A stretch of DNA of 64,000 nt from Phyto melanocephala (lineage: Eukaryota > Arthropoda > Insecta > Diptera > Rhinophoridae), in assembly GCA_941918925.1 (NCBI GenBank), contig OW799233.1, positions 172,092,235-172,156,234 of the forward strand, written 5' to 3'. Within the stretch, counting starts at the first letter, position 1; every line of letters begins with the position of its first letter. A program made the position numbers and the translations under genes. The notes below the pieces were generated by a model. That model did no database searches and had not been told where the DNA came from. It saw nothing but the letters and a program-made list of their open reading frames with translations. This document shows, in pieces, positions 33,911 through 45,329 of this stretch.

Positions 33911-35708
33911 TTGGTCTATTTTTTCGCATTTTAAACTTTTCAAATAATAAATTTTTGTTCAACAGAAAGAAGAGCTGTTGAAAACAAATTATTAATAAAC
34001 AAAATTATAGTTTGATTGCCTTGTGATCATGATGTTGTTTCACCTTATATTTAATGGTTATTATTAGTATTAAATACCTTTTAAAATAATGATAATTTTG
34101 AAAAGATATCATTCCATTTTTATCATCACGAACTTGGTAATCATACTATTTTTAAAGGATAAAGGTTAATGGACATTAGACATTAAATGATAAGATTTAA
34201 ACAAACGCTTGCTCATTAAGACAGAATGTATGCAAAAATAAAATAAAAATAAATATTAATTGTAGTCGATAACCAGATATTGTTACGGAAACTGTAATAT
34301 GGCCGTCGTGCTCATGCTGTAAACATGGCTTTCCCTTGCAAGACGTCAGCACAAAGAAATTAAGATTCCTGCAGTAGACGTTCTAAATTCAAAGAATTTG
34401 TTTATCTAATTTCAGATTATATACCGCGCATGAGACTACAGAACATATTATCAGTCATTTCAAAAACAGCTTTCGAATTCATTTTCTATAATTCCTTTCT
34501 TAATTTAAAACAAAAACCATTACCAATCATATTAAAATAAAACTGTTTATTAATTACGAACAGCAGTTTGGTATGTTTTTATTCCCTCCCCACGTCTTTA
34601 TGTGAAACAAAAAAAGAAAATAATTTTCAAATAAAAAAACAATTTCGAGAAAATATATTTTATGGCAATAAAAAAAATTATAGAAGTGTGTGTTTCCTTT
34701 TTTTTTTTGTTTATTTGTAAACACATAAAATTGCCATAACAATAAAAATTCGAAATTATTGTGAGCTTGATAAAAGGGCGAACTTTAATTTAACGACTGC
34801 ATTTCTCGCACTTTATTTATGAAGCACAGACCAAGAAAGAACTAAGAGAAGAAAAAAACCAACAAACAAAGAAACAGCCATTCCAAGTAAGTAGGAGGCA
34901 AGAACGAGGGTCAAAACAATAAATAAGGTCATTATAAAATGAAACACTTGATCAAAATATAAATAGAAACATTGAAATAAAATATTACAATATTACCAAC
35001 AATTTTGTATTTATTTATTTATTTCTATTTCTTTGGTTTTGTGTTGTATTTTTTTTTTTTTTTTTTTTTTTTTGTAGGAATTTTTTTGTTTATTTTCTTT
35101 TTTAAGTATGAAACACTTTGAGATAAAGTGTCTAAATAAATATGGATTTAAGTTAAAGTCCAGCAATTTCAACCCCCCGCCAAAAGCTTTAAACACTAAA
35201 TAGGGCATAATGGTTTTTGCGGTTAGATTTTAAAAATATTTTATTAACTAGAAATTTTCAAATGGCTTTGCATTTGTTGGAGTTTTATATTTATGACAAG
35301 CTAAATGATAGAACTGGCTTTTTGAATATTAATGATTTTTCTTTTTTGTTCGAAACCATAAATACTGCTTACGTAATACTACTCATCCCCTTCAATGTCA
35401 TTGTGATGTAATCTCTAAATGTTTGTAATTTATGATTATTGTTATTAAATATTTTGGAAGTTTTAATTTTGTAATTTTTTATTAAAGGAAAATCGGGGCA
35501 ATTGCAATATAAGATCTAATGATAATAAGTTCTCCATAATTTATTATCATTGTTCAGCAACACTTATTAAACCTTTATCAAATGTGGCCGTTAAATTCTT
35601 GCTCAAATAAAAATTTTTCAAATAAGTTAATGAAAAATATTTCTAATAACATTTTTTATATAGAAATATATACACGATATTGATAGAAACATAATATTTA
35701 TAGTTTTA
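33911..35708. other. AT-rich non-coding stretch
   Basis: Contains a 23-base T run at about 35050. No exon or known repeat recognised. Confidence 0.45.
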
Positions 35709-35825
35709 CTGCCGTGTTCATAAAAAATATTTTAGGTTTATTAAACGCTTATTTGACAGATGTTGCAGAGAAATTCGTCAAATAAGCATTCAATAAACCT
35801 AAAATATTTTTTATGAATACGGCAG
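35709..35825. mobile_element. foldback MITE, 117 bp
   Basis: The first about 49 bp (CTGCCGTGTTCATAAAAAAT, ATTTTAGGTTTATT...) are an inverted copy of the last about 49 bp, with few mismatches and a loop of about 19 bp. Relatives at 37885, 42415, 51008 and 63169. Confidence 0.85.
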
Positions 35826-36164
35826 GTAGTCTATACTGAATATAACTTCTTTGAAATTTCAAGAGATGACTGAAGAATATATTTAATAAAAACATAGAAG
35901 AGTTCGAAACTTTTGTAAGTGGTACTAAAATTTTTGAATACGATTATATTTATTTGTTATTAAGATTAGTATTACAATGCCCGCTCGACATTAATATTTT
36001 TCATACAACTTTTTTTATATAGAGAAATTTTTTTTCAAGTATTTAACAACCAGTGTTGAACAAAACAATTTGCATAAATCAATACTCAACTCATACGTTA
36101 CATAAAAAAAAATCTATAAAATAAATATTATTTATTTTAATACCGTAACAAATATGTTTTAAGT
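35826..36164. other. non-coding stretch
   Basis: Nothing recognised. Confidence 0.4.
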
Positions 36165-36172
36165 ATCTATAT

Positions 36173-36480
36173 CAGTGCTATTCAATCTTTTTGGCTCGTG
36201 TACCACTAAATTCACGACAAACTTTTCGCATACCACCAAAAAAAATATAATGTAAACAATTTTAAATTTTTTAATCTATTTTATTTATTAATAATAAAAA
36301 ACAATAAAATTACAAAAAACATAAGAACATGTACATTAAAGGTATACTTCTAGGATGATTTTTCTTTTTGTTTCCAATTGCAAAATAGAAATCGTTAAAA
36401 TTTTAAAAGAATTCGCGTACCAACTGGAAATTTTTCGCGTACCACCAAGTGGTGCGCGTACCATAGGTTGAATAGCACTG
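36173..36480 (+). mobile_element. hAT-type MITE, copy 2 (308 bp)
   Basis: Same ends and orientation as 21571-21898, with perfect 8-bp target duplications ATCTATAT at 36165-36172 and 36481-36488. It differs by an internal deletion near 36310 and scattered substitutions. Confidence 0.9.
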
Positions 36481-36689
36481 ATCTATATACATTGTTGTAA
36501 AGGGTCTTCTAATAAGGAGTTGTTTAATTAGTTATCGTTTATACAGTTTGCTAAGTCAAATTATAATAGACAATTATTGAATGCATCAACACTTGAAAAT
36601 GTTTTTTTTTATCGGCAAACATTTAATAAAAAAAATGTTGGTAGACATAAGGAAAATTATTAGATGAATGGAAATGTAAACACTACCCA

Positions 36690-37570
36690 GCCAACAATTT
36701 TGCACTAGTTCAATGTGAATAACATGTTTCATGACTTCTAATTCATAAGTGCAAGAGGAGGCATAAGGTATGCCTTCTCCAAATCCAAAATATTTAACTT
36801 TTAATGATATGTTTCAAAATTCATGCGAAAATCTTAAACAATTAATGTAAACAAACATTATTAACTCATATAAGCAGGACAAAACTAGTAATAATAGAAA
36901 CATAGTAATAAATAAAAGAAAAAGGATTGCTGTTGGTATACATATTTCAATCTAACTCGTTGTGGTAAGATAATATAAAAAAAGGAAACATATTAGTTAT
37001 CGAATTCAATTAACCAACCAACACGTAATCACCGATCAAATAGTGGTGATGATAAAATCGAAGCTGATTTCGAAAATGCATTCCACTCGGCTACTGTTGG
37101 TAAAACATACTTTTTCAGAATATTCTTTCATTATCACATTATTAAAAAATTTTTTGTTAAAATAAGAATGTTTAAAGAATTGAACTCAAGCCTGTTTTAA
37201 AATTTGAATATTAGTTTAAACGTTAAAAGTTCGACACTAAATAAAAATTAAAATATGGGTTTCTTTTCAACTGCTAAGCATGCGTTCTATGCACTTATAA
37301 AAATGAAGTGAATTTCGTTAATATATAATTTATAATTTTAATTTTAATAATATATAAACACATGCTCTCTAATGACATGATAATATTGGAATCATGCATG
37401 TTTCATCTAAATGAAACCACTGCATCATGGGTTGTACTCATGCATTCACTAATTCTTTTGCATGTCTTTTTTTGCTGGGATATGTTTGCTAATCCACATA
37501 AGAACCAAAACGATCCAATGTACTCTGAAACAGTAACAATTTTACATGAAGTTTTGAATTGGCGTAATCA
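36690..37570 (+). repeat. dispersed repeat, + orientation copy
   Basis: Starts near CCAGCCAACAATTTTGCACT and includes TTCATAAGTGCAAGAGGAGG, CCAAATCCAAAATATTTAAC, then a hammerhead-like motif at 37041-37088 and a part with ATGCACTT and CTCTAATGACATGA. Related pieces at 8330-8560, 32861-33300 and 63440-63790. Boundaries are approximate; the type (LINE, SINE or DNA element) is not known. Confidence 0.5.
37041..37088 (+). ncRNA. hammerhead-ribozyme-like motif, copy A (core changed)
   Basis: TAGTG / CACTC would make stem I. The core reads GTGATGA (C3 replaced by G), then an extra T, stem II AAAATC / GATTTC with loop GAAGCT, GAAA at 37072-37075, and the palindrome AATGCATT before C at the expected cleavage position. 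The same plan recurs at 45033-45080. Palindromic stem III with no loop is a known feature of minimal hammerheads that act as dimers. Confidence 0.4.
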
Positions 37571-37884
37571 TCGATCCACATTTCATTCAAAACGACGTTA
37601 ACTAAGCCAAAATCTTATTTCTTATGATCTAGTCGAGCAATTAGTTGTTCTAACTTTTTACCAAATTTATTTCCCAATCCAGTCATGGTTAGTAATTTTT
37701 TGTTCCCTTAAACTCGAAGTCCATGACTTCAGCAAAATAGTGCCACGCCTCAAAAATTTCGTAGATGCTTGACTTTATTTGCAACTCATTCTGGTAAGCA
37801 AGCCAATAAACCACGTGTGTTACTAGTTTTAATTAACCGAAAGTACTAAACTGTGAAAAGGATGATTAGTTTAATTAAATATAT
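37571..37884. other. non-coding stretch
   Basis: Nothing recognised. Confidence 0.4.
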
Positions 37885-38011
37885 ACTAACGGTCTAATTC
37901 ATAAAAATTAAAAGAACTTTATAAGAGGTTTATTGGTCAAATTTCTATAGAGAATCAATTTAATAAACCCTTTATATACCTTTAAAAAATTTTATGAATA
38001 AGGCCGTTAGT
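37885..38011. mobile_element. foldback MITE relative
   Basis: ACTAACGGTCTAATTCATAA at the left and TTATGAATAAGGCCGTTAGT at the right are inverted copies. Inner parts TTTATAAGAGGTTTATT and AATAAACCCTTTATA also pair. Diverged from the 35709 copy. Confidence 0.65.
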
Positions 38012-38479
38012 CTGCAGATATATTGTTAACATCACTTTTAAACTCATTTTTATTAACTTATTACACTGTATCACTGTCATATAAATTCAAAATTTTGTTT
38101 TTTTTTACACTTTTATTAAAGCTAGTTTTACATTTTTTTTAAGATCGAAAAAATCTAAACTATACATTATTGCCCAGCTACGTTTTTTACTACGATTGAC
38201 TTTTTGGAATACTCAAACCTGTTAGCAGCTAATGACGGCTGTCAATCTCATTAAGGTGACTTGTAATGTTAAATGTTTTCGTGGATGTTTTTTTCTATCG
38301 CATTGCGTTAATAGTATCGTTATCAGTTTCTGTAAAGTTTTCTTCAGTGTGAAACCGTATTAGGAGTGTCCTTGTTATAGCTGAACATGCGCCATGTGAC
38401 CAAATAAAATTTAATATAACGGAATAATAATTTGGTTTTTAAAGTATATAGAAAATATCCTTTAGTAGAAAACCTTTAT

Positions 38480-39080
38480 TGCAAAAAAAAAAAAAAATAC
38501 AGGAACAACAGATAGTGGTAAATTTCATACTTGAAAGACACGAAATTAATTAGGACAAATAATTCTATGTTTTACCTTTTAATATAATACTGAGTTAAAT
38601 TGTTGATATCTACACACCACAATTGTAGTTCTGTTACAGGGTGTTCACCGGGCCAAAGTTGTTCTTTGAAGGCCAAGCACCAGAGCACGGCCTCAAATTG
38701 AGATTGATGGATTGTTTTGTACACTTTCTTGAAGAATAGTAATGTATTCAGCCGATTTTGCAGTACGTTGTGTTCCATGCTTGGGCCTATCAGCTACAGT
38801 CCCTCTTCTTCTTTGAAATCATTCACTACACGATAAATAGTGCGTCTTGTTGGCACGTTGTTTCTACCAAAAATTTTACGTAACTCTCTCATCGTCACAG
38901 TAATCGATAATTGATTTGGATAAAATGTTTTAACGATTCAAACACGTTGATTTACCGAATATTTTTCCACAATAAATTTCTCCACGTCTCTACTTTACGA
39001 CTGCCAAATATGAACTGTTAAGAGTAATGTTTACCAAAATGGCGGCAAAACAAAGAAGTATGCCTTGCCGGCAGACACCC
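38480..39080 (-). mobile_element. mariner fragment, N-terminal DNA-binding part
   Basis: The minus strand reads VEKFIVEKYSVNQRV, then MRELRKIFGRNNVPTRRTIY and RVVNDFKEEEG, the two helix-turn-helix units at the start of mariner transposases, followed by a block ending near SAEYI before 38740. Stops break the frame. It lies next to the more intact element at 39083 but is a different, older copy. Confidence 0.7.
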
Positions 39081-39082
39081 TG

Positions 39083-40407
39083 TCTTTGGTGGCGCAAAAA
39101 TAACCTTCCGATGTTTTTTGGCTGTAATTTAAAAAAAAAATGAAAAACTTTGATTCTTCTTGTGGAGTATTTTTATTTGGTCTTTTAATTTTTTTTACAT
39201 CAAGTCGAGAATATGATGTCATGTAAATGGCTTCCGCCACAGTTGATTGTCATTTGAGCCCTTTTTATGGCATTTTCCATCACTTTGGCCAAAACTTCCG
39301 GCGATAGGTCCTCACATTCTTGACGGATATTGTCTTTAAGAGCTGCAAGAGTCTGAGGCTTGTTGACATAAACCCGCGACTTCAAAAAGCCACACAAAAA
39401 GAAGTCTGGAGCGGTCAAATCAGGCGATCTTGCTGGCCAGTTCAAATCGCCAAAACGGGAGATTAGGCGCCCGGGAAATGCATCCTTCAGCATATAGGTT
39501 GTGGCACGTGCAGTGTAAGCTGTTGCACCGTCCTGTTGGAACCACATGTTTTCCAATCCCAATTCATCAAGGTGCGGCAAAAAGAACTCATTGATCATTG
39601 CTCTGTAGCGCTCACCATTCACAGTAACCGTTTGGCCTGCGACGTCTTCGAAGAAAAAAGGTCCGATGACTCCTCCAGCGAAAACAGCACACCATACAGT
39701 AACTTTGAGCGGGTGTAATGGCTCTTCGTGTGTTACACGCGGATTTTCAGTGCCCCAGAAGCGTAAATTTTGCTTATTTACGTACCCGCTAAGATGGAAA
39801 TGGGCCTCATCACTCATGATTATTTTTGATGAAAAATCATCTTCCTCTTGGTGGTGATTCAGGATGGCTTGAGCGTATGTTAGACGCGATTGGCGGTCAG
39901 CAGCTAACAGCTGATGCACCGTCTGGACTTTGTACGGAAACATCTTCAAATCTTGTACCAAAATTCGTTGTAAAGACCGTCAACTGATAGCCATTTGCGT
40001 GGCACGTCGTCTGGTCGATGTCGACGGCGCTTCCATGACATCCTCGGCTACAGCAGCAATATTCTCTGCAGAACGGCTACTCCGGGGTCTGCCACTCCTG
40101 GCAGCATCTCGTGTTGTGCCAGTCTCTTCGAGGCGAGCGGCTAAACGTCGCAGTGTTTCACCAGTAGGCGTTGGACGGCTAGGAAATCTGCGACGAAATT
40201 CACGTTGTGCCAAATTCACCGACCGATTATTGGTCAAATAAATAGTCACCAATATTCCGCGTTCTGGAGCAGTGTAGCGTAACATTGTTTATTAACGTGT
40301 ATTTTGCATGTGTTTACTACACAAATGTCAAAACCGAACTGACATTAGGGGCCAATTGCAAAATTTGTAGCATTTTCTGATAGGAGGATTTCTTTTGCGC
40401 CACCTTG
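39083..40407 (-). mobile_element. DD41D-type mariner, near full length
   Basis: Terminal repeats are GGTGGCGCAAAAATAACC at about 39089 and, as complement, AAGGTGGCGCAAAAGAAATC at 40407. TA follows the right end (40408-40409); the left TA is not preserved. About 1.33 kb, typical for mariners. The transposase fills it. It is the best-preserved element in the window. Confidence 0.85.
39200..40285 (-). pseudogene. DD41D mariner transposase with one in-frame stop
   Basis: The product cuts and joins element ends. The first 101 codons (start at 40285) contain the helix-turn-helix part ending STRRRATQMAIS. A TGA follows where the family has Arg (a CGA to TGA change), and the same frame then runs to 39200. 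The DDE domain has IMSDEAHFHLSGYVNKQN (first Asp), MWFQQDGATAYTA (second Asp) and RSPDLTAPDFFL; the third Asp is 41 residues after the second, so this is DD41D, a spacing known from rosa-type mariners of flies. The end is SHLHDIIFST. Total about 360 codons. Apart from the stop the frame is intact, so the copy is young but not functional as it stands. Confidence 0.85.
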
Positions 40408-40409
40408 TA

Positions 40410-41447
40410 TATAGAAATATTAATTTCAATTAGATTTAAAATACTTATATGTTTATGTGAATAAAGTTGTAATGAAACACCAGAAATCTGCTTAACAATG
40501 TTATGGTTGTTGTAAAACATTTACTACTATTATTACACATCGATGGTCACAGGTAGAAAAGCCCTTAATCGTGTTTTTACGAAATTGACTTTTTCAGTGA
40601 TGCCAATACATTTCACAAAAATACACCTCAACACAAAAGTTAAATGCAATAGCATCAAAAACATAAATTTAACAAGCAATCTTACAAAATAAATTATATA
40701 ATGATAATGCGAATTCTATTACGTTATTGTCTTCTCCTGTAAAGTTACACGTATTTGAGTTAGGGCCTTTCTACCTGTGACCAACGATATATCCTACTAA
40801 TATAATACATAAATAATTTTTAAATGTTGCTTGGCTTCCTGTTTCAAAACAAAAAATCTAAATAATTTACTTAATTATTCTGGATATGCTCCCAACTAAT
40901 TTTTCATATTTTATTTGGTTGTTGGGTTTAAGCTGGTCTATATGCATTTCACTGGTGCTTATACCAGATCATCAGTAGACCTTTTACCCAAAGAATAAGA
41001 TAAGAAAAATAAAATACCTTAATAAGAAAAAATTGTTGGTTGGGTTTTTGAGGAAGTTTTTTATAGTTTTTCATTTTATTTTTGAATTCTTATTTTGTTT
41101 ATTAACTTTGAACTATTAAATGCTTTTTGTGTAAATAAGTGTGTATGTATAAGTGTGTTTAAATATGAAAGAGTGAATTTTATTTATCACATTAATTACT
41201 TATTTTATGACAGAGAAAATACATGTTGTAACCTTTTTTTAACTCATGTATGTAAATATATTAATCTATTCTTGTTGCTATTCTTTCTTTTTATGCTTAA
41301 ATAACATACTGCTGCACCTATACTGTTTTTATGTTTAATTATCATTTTCATACCAAATAATTTAACCTTAACTGTTTTATAAATTAACTTTATGCAAATA
41401 ATATATGCTATTAAACGATTCTTATAACAACGCAGTGTATATTACAG
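40410..41447. other. intron before the 41448 exon
   Basis: A/T-rich, no exon found. The acceptor region is CTTATAACAACGCAGTGTAT then ATTACAG; pyrimidine tract weak. Confidence 0.45.
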
Positions 41448-41512
41448 ACCCTGATCTTATTTTACCACGTGGTGAATTGGAATTTACAACACTGGATCCT
41501 ACGCTCAAATAA
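41448..41512 (+). CDS. candidate last coding exon, short alternative C-terminus
   Basis: After TATATTACAG the exon begins ACCCTGATC. With the phase-1 G from 8903-9111, the join codon is GAC (Asp). It then reads PDLILPRGELEFTTLDPTLK and stops at TAA 41510-41512. The segment is GC-richer than its surroundings and has no stop in the needed frame until the end. The joined tail would be ...AQPSLN-D-PDLIL.... Its regular, charged composition without low complexity looks more conserved than the tail encoded at 16062. The pyrimidine tract is weak. No family was recognised. Confidence 0.6.
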
Positions 41513-44260
41513 TACAAAACAAACACTCTTGGAACTGAAATTATTGCTTAAAATATTCCCAAAAAAAATATCCCAACACAATTTTGTATTAAAAACAAAC
41601 TAAAACTAAAACAAACACAACTGATCAATTTATAATTTTTCATTGATTTAAAAATCTATTATTAAATTATGAAAGTTTTTGTATTAAAATAATTGGAAAA
41701 AATCTATATATAAGTACATCTATATATATAATGTTGTATAAATTATTAAAAAAAAAAGTCTACATAGTATTGTATATTGAAAATAATAAACTAAAATAAA
41801 AATTAATTAAGTAATTAATAGTGAATATAATTACGAAATGAATTTATTCGTACTTGCATACATACATACATACATATATGTCTAATAAGGTAAGCATGTG
41901 TGCTTGTGTAATTAGTTTATAAATTAATTATCTACATATTGAGGGTATTTACAGGACGAAACAATCTCTAAAATTAATAAACATTTTCAAACACATCGAC
42001 AAAAGGATTTTCTTTTGTATACAGTTTGTTTGATGTCTTTTTTTTCGTGTATATTTATGACGATATTCAGTATTTATGCCTTTTTTGTTTCTGTAAATAT
42101 CCTTAATTGCTAGTTTTAGTATTGTGAAAAATTAATATAAAATATAATTGTTAATTATTGGCAACATTTGATGATATTTGTTTAATATTCTTATTTACAA
42201 CGTGGTCATTAAAATTGTAATAAATGGATTTTAATTTGAAAATATGCTTTTAGCAGTGCTAGCGGGTTTTTGACTATTGAGGGCAATGAACTTCCAACCT
42301 ACCAGCCTGCAGACTAATATTATAATAAATAATTTAACGACTACTTAGCACCCAAAACTAATTAAGTTTACTGCCCAGTTTTATGTCAGTTAATAGCAAA
42401 TTTTATGCACTTTTACGGTATAATTCATAAAAATTAAAACAGCTTTAAAGGAGGTTTGTAAATCACATTTCCCTAGAAAAACAGTATTATAACACCCATT
42501 ACACATCTTTAATCATTTTCATGAATAAGGCAGTTAAAATGTAGAAAATAGTTGTCAAGTGTTACGCTAAAGAGCTGCGTAAAGTATTCTACAACATATG
42601 CGTTCTATTTCACTCTACTTCCAGTGACGTTTACTTTCAAAAAAATTATTTGTTTTTTGCAGTATATTCAATACGAAAGTTTGTTTAAAATAAGGGGCTT
42701 GCATCACTGCGCTACACAATATGGTTACCTTGCGCTGCCACTGCAAATCATATGTTGCTGATGCTTATTTTTGCTTATTTTATTGTTTGCATTTACGAAC
42801 GACGGAACACTGCGCAAAAATTTTAAATTTAATTTGTGAATTTGATGATACAACAACTGACAAATATTTCGCCTTCGAGGCTAAAAATATTTAAAAAGTA
42901 AAATAATCAAAAAAACAGTAAAAAATTTCATTTTTTATACTTACTCATTCGTTGCATCACCCATAATATAATATGCAGAGCTGTGATGCATTTACGAACA
43001 GGCCCAAGACTTTGTTGACTCATATTCAAATAAGTCCATTTACGATTTTAAATTAAATTTATATTCTCGTCAAACTTCTTCTATCATCTCTAACAAAAAC
43101 CTAGAGACACACAAGTGAATGACCGGAAGTATTTTTAATAACATTAAACAATATCATCGATTGTTTCCTAACAGACTAAAATTGTTAAATTAGCAGCAAA
43201 TATTAAACAAATTTACAAACAGAATTACAAACTATACATACACACACATATACATAAGAATACAGACAAGGATGGATTGTAAATAGGAAAGACAACAAAA
43301 AAGGAAACAATATGGAAATAAAATCATTTAAACAAATAGAAGCTGCATTGAATTTGTATTCAGATACATTTATCAATGTTTGCTAAACCGAAATGAAAAT
43401 AAATAAAACAATTTTAAATTTATAGAAAAACAAAAATAGAAAAATATACTTCATTTAAATGCATAAACATTCATATGTACAAACACAAGCATCTTTTGTA
43501 AATATCGAATTTATATACATTTTAAAACCAAAAAGATAAATAATAAAATAAAAGAAAGGAAAAGCAAAAAAATAGCATAAAATTTACTAGAAAGAACACA
43601 ATAGTTGAGTGTAATTTTAGTAAAAACATAGTTAAAAATAAAATATACTTTGATATTGTATAAAAACTCCCCAGAAATCTTTGTATTTAAATGTCCCTCA
43701 ATACGAATATAAACAGAAAATAATTAAACAAAAGGAAAAGAAACATCAAATCAAATGTTAAACAGCCAATAAATCAGTCTTATATGTATAAATCAATTTA
43801 ATAATAAAAAAAATAGCTTTTAACTTAACAAATATTATTATTAAAATTAAAACATAAATAAAACAAAATAAATTTAACTTTTAAGTGTTTGTTGTTAAAA
43901 AAGAAAAAGGAAACCAAAAACTAAAATTGAAAAATTATTTCATACAAAATTTAGTCTAAATGTATTATATGAAAAGAGATTAAAGGAAATAAAATTAAAC
44001 AATAAACAAAAGATACTTAAAAGTAAAAAAAAATAAATATTAAAAAATTTACTTAAATTTTATTTGAAAAACAAAACCAACATTAAAATCAAAAATAAAA
44101 CTTAAATTTAGCTATAACTATCAATAACAAAGAAAAAAAAAAGAAAAAAGAAAAAATAAAAAATTACAAATAAAAATAAATTTCTCTAAGAACTAAACTG
44201 AGTATGCTAAGAATAGTTATAATTAAAACAAAAACTAAAAATATTATTAAAACATTTGTT
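41513..44260. other. very AT-rich stretch, possible long 3' UTR
   Basis: Follows the stop at 41512. Several AATAAA hexamers occur (for example about 41784), and A-rich sequence dominates from 43290 to 44240. It contains a foldback MITE relative at 42415-42535. No other gene seen. Long 3' UTRs are common in neuronal fly genes, but transcription here cannot be shown from sequence. Confidence 0.4.
42415..42535. mobile_element. foldback MITE relative
   Basis: ACGGTATAATTCATAAAAAT at the left and ATTTTCATGAATAAGGCAGT at the right are diverged inverted copies related to the 37885 and 35709 elements. Confidence 0.5.
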
Positions 44261-45229
44261 TGCATTTCACAAAATTCTTCTGCCCACTGTCACACAACGC
44301 CTGGTATGGCGCTCTGTGTGACACAAATTCTTCAAGATTTTGTATTTTCTGAAAACGAATGATTTATTATAAAATTTGTATAAATAATTCAATACTAATA
44401 AATAAAAGACTATTATAAAAATAGTTTCATAAAAAACATCCAAAAGTATGGAGAAACATACAAAATTGTATTCAGTAATAGAACAGAAATAAGAAAAATA
44501 ATGAAATAAAGTAAATTTAACAAACAAAATTATACAAGGATTATAAGTAAAACGATTAAAATCATTTAAAAAAAAATCAACTAAATCAACGGCATTTAAT
44601 TAATTAAACTGGTATCTACGTACATATGTACAAACATATGTACGTATGTAAAGGTAAGATCATAAGTATATAAAGAGTACTTACAGCCTGCATATGTTTG
44701 GCCGTAGCAAAGTAAAGGGTGGTCAAACTATAATTCACAATTTGATTTTGTGAATTAAACTTTGTTTGTTAACAAACAAACATGTATGACTGAAAATGTT
44801 GTGAGGATCACAACCAACAAAAAGCTTTCATTACCATCAGACTGATGGTTTAAAGCAAGAATAAAAAATGTGATAATTGAATAGAATAACAAAAAGGGGA
44901 AAAAGCTTAAGTTTGGTAAATTTCGTTCTCACTCACTACAGCAAAAGATATGAATATGTATGTGAAGTTTAATTCACAATAGATGATAAAATAGATGATA
45001 TTTACATCCAACACTAAGACATTCCGATCAAAGAGTGCTGATAATGAAACCGTAGCTGGTTTCGAAAATGCATTCCACTCGGCTGGTGTCGGGATTAAAA
45101 CTTACTTTTCCAATATATTCTTTCATTATCACAAATAAAAATTGATTTCTACATGTAATGATTAGAAATTTAATAATAAAATGAACTAGAGCCAAACTAA
45201 AAATTAATAGTCTTTGTTAAAAAGTTCAA
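44261..45229. other. AT-rich stretch with one hammerhead-like motif
   Basis: Apart from 45033-45080 nothing was recognised. ACATATGT-type repeats lie around 44620-44650. Confidence 0.4.
45033..45080 (+). ncRNA. hammerhead-ribozyme-like motif, copy B (core changed)
   Basis: Stem I GAGTG / CACTC, core CTGATAA (G8 replaced by A), extra T, stem II GAAACC / GGTTTC (6 bp, loop GTAGCT), GAAA at 45064-45067, palindromic AATGCATT, then C. Further out CCAACAC (about 45008-45015) and GTGTCGG (about 45086) could extend stem I. Sequence after the motif (ATATTCTTTCATTATCAC) is shared with copy A at 37041, so they are relatives. Confidence 0.45.
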
Positions 45230-45329
45230 CAATAAAATAAGAAAATTATAATTCACAATCTTAATTGTAAGTCAGACTTTAACGCTTAGACTTTTTTTCT
45301 CAACTTAATTTGACATATCATTGTGTCAA

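Noticed and set aside
39536..40241. Three + strand open frames of 60-103 codons
   Set aside because: They are antisense shadows of the DD41D transposase.
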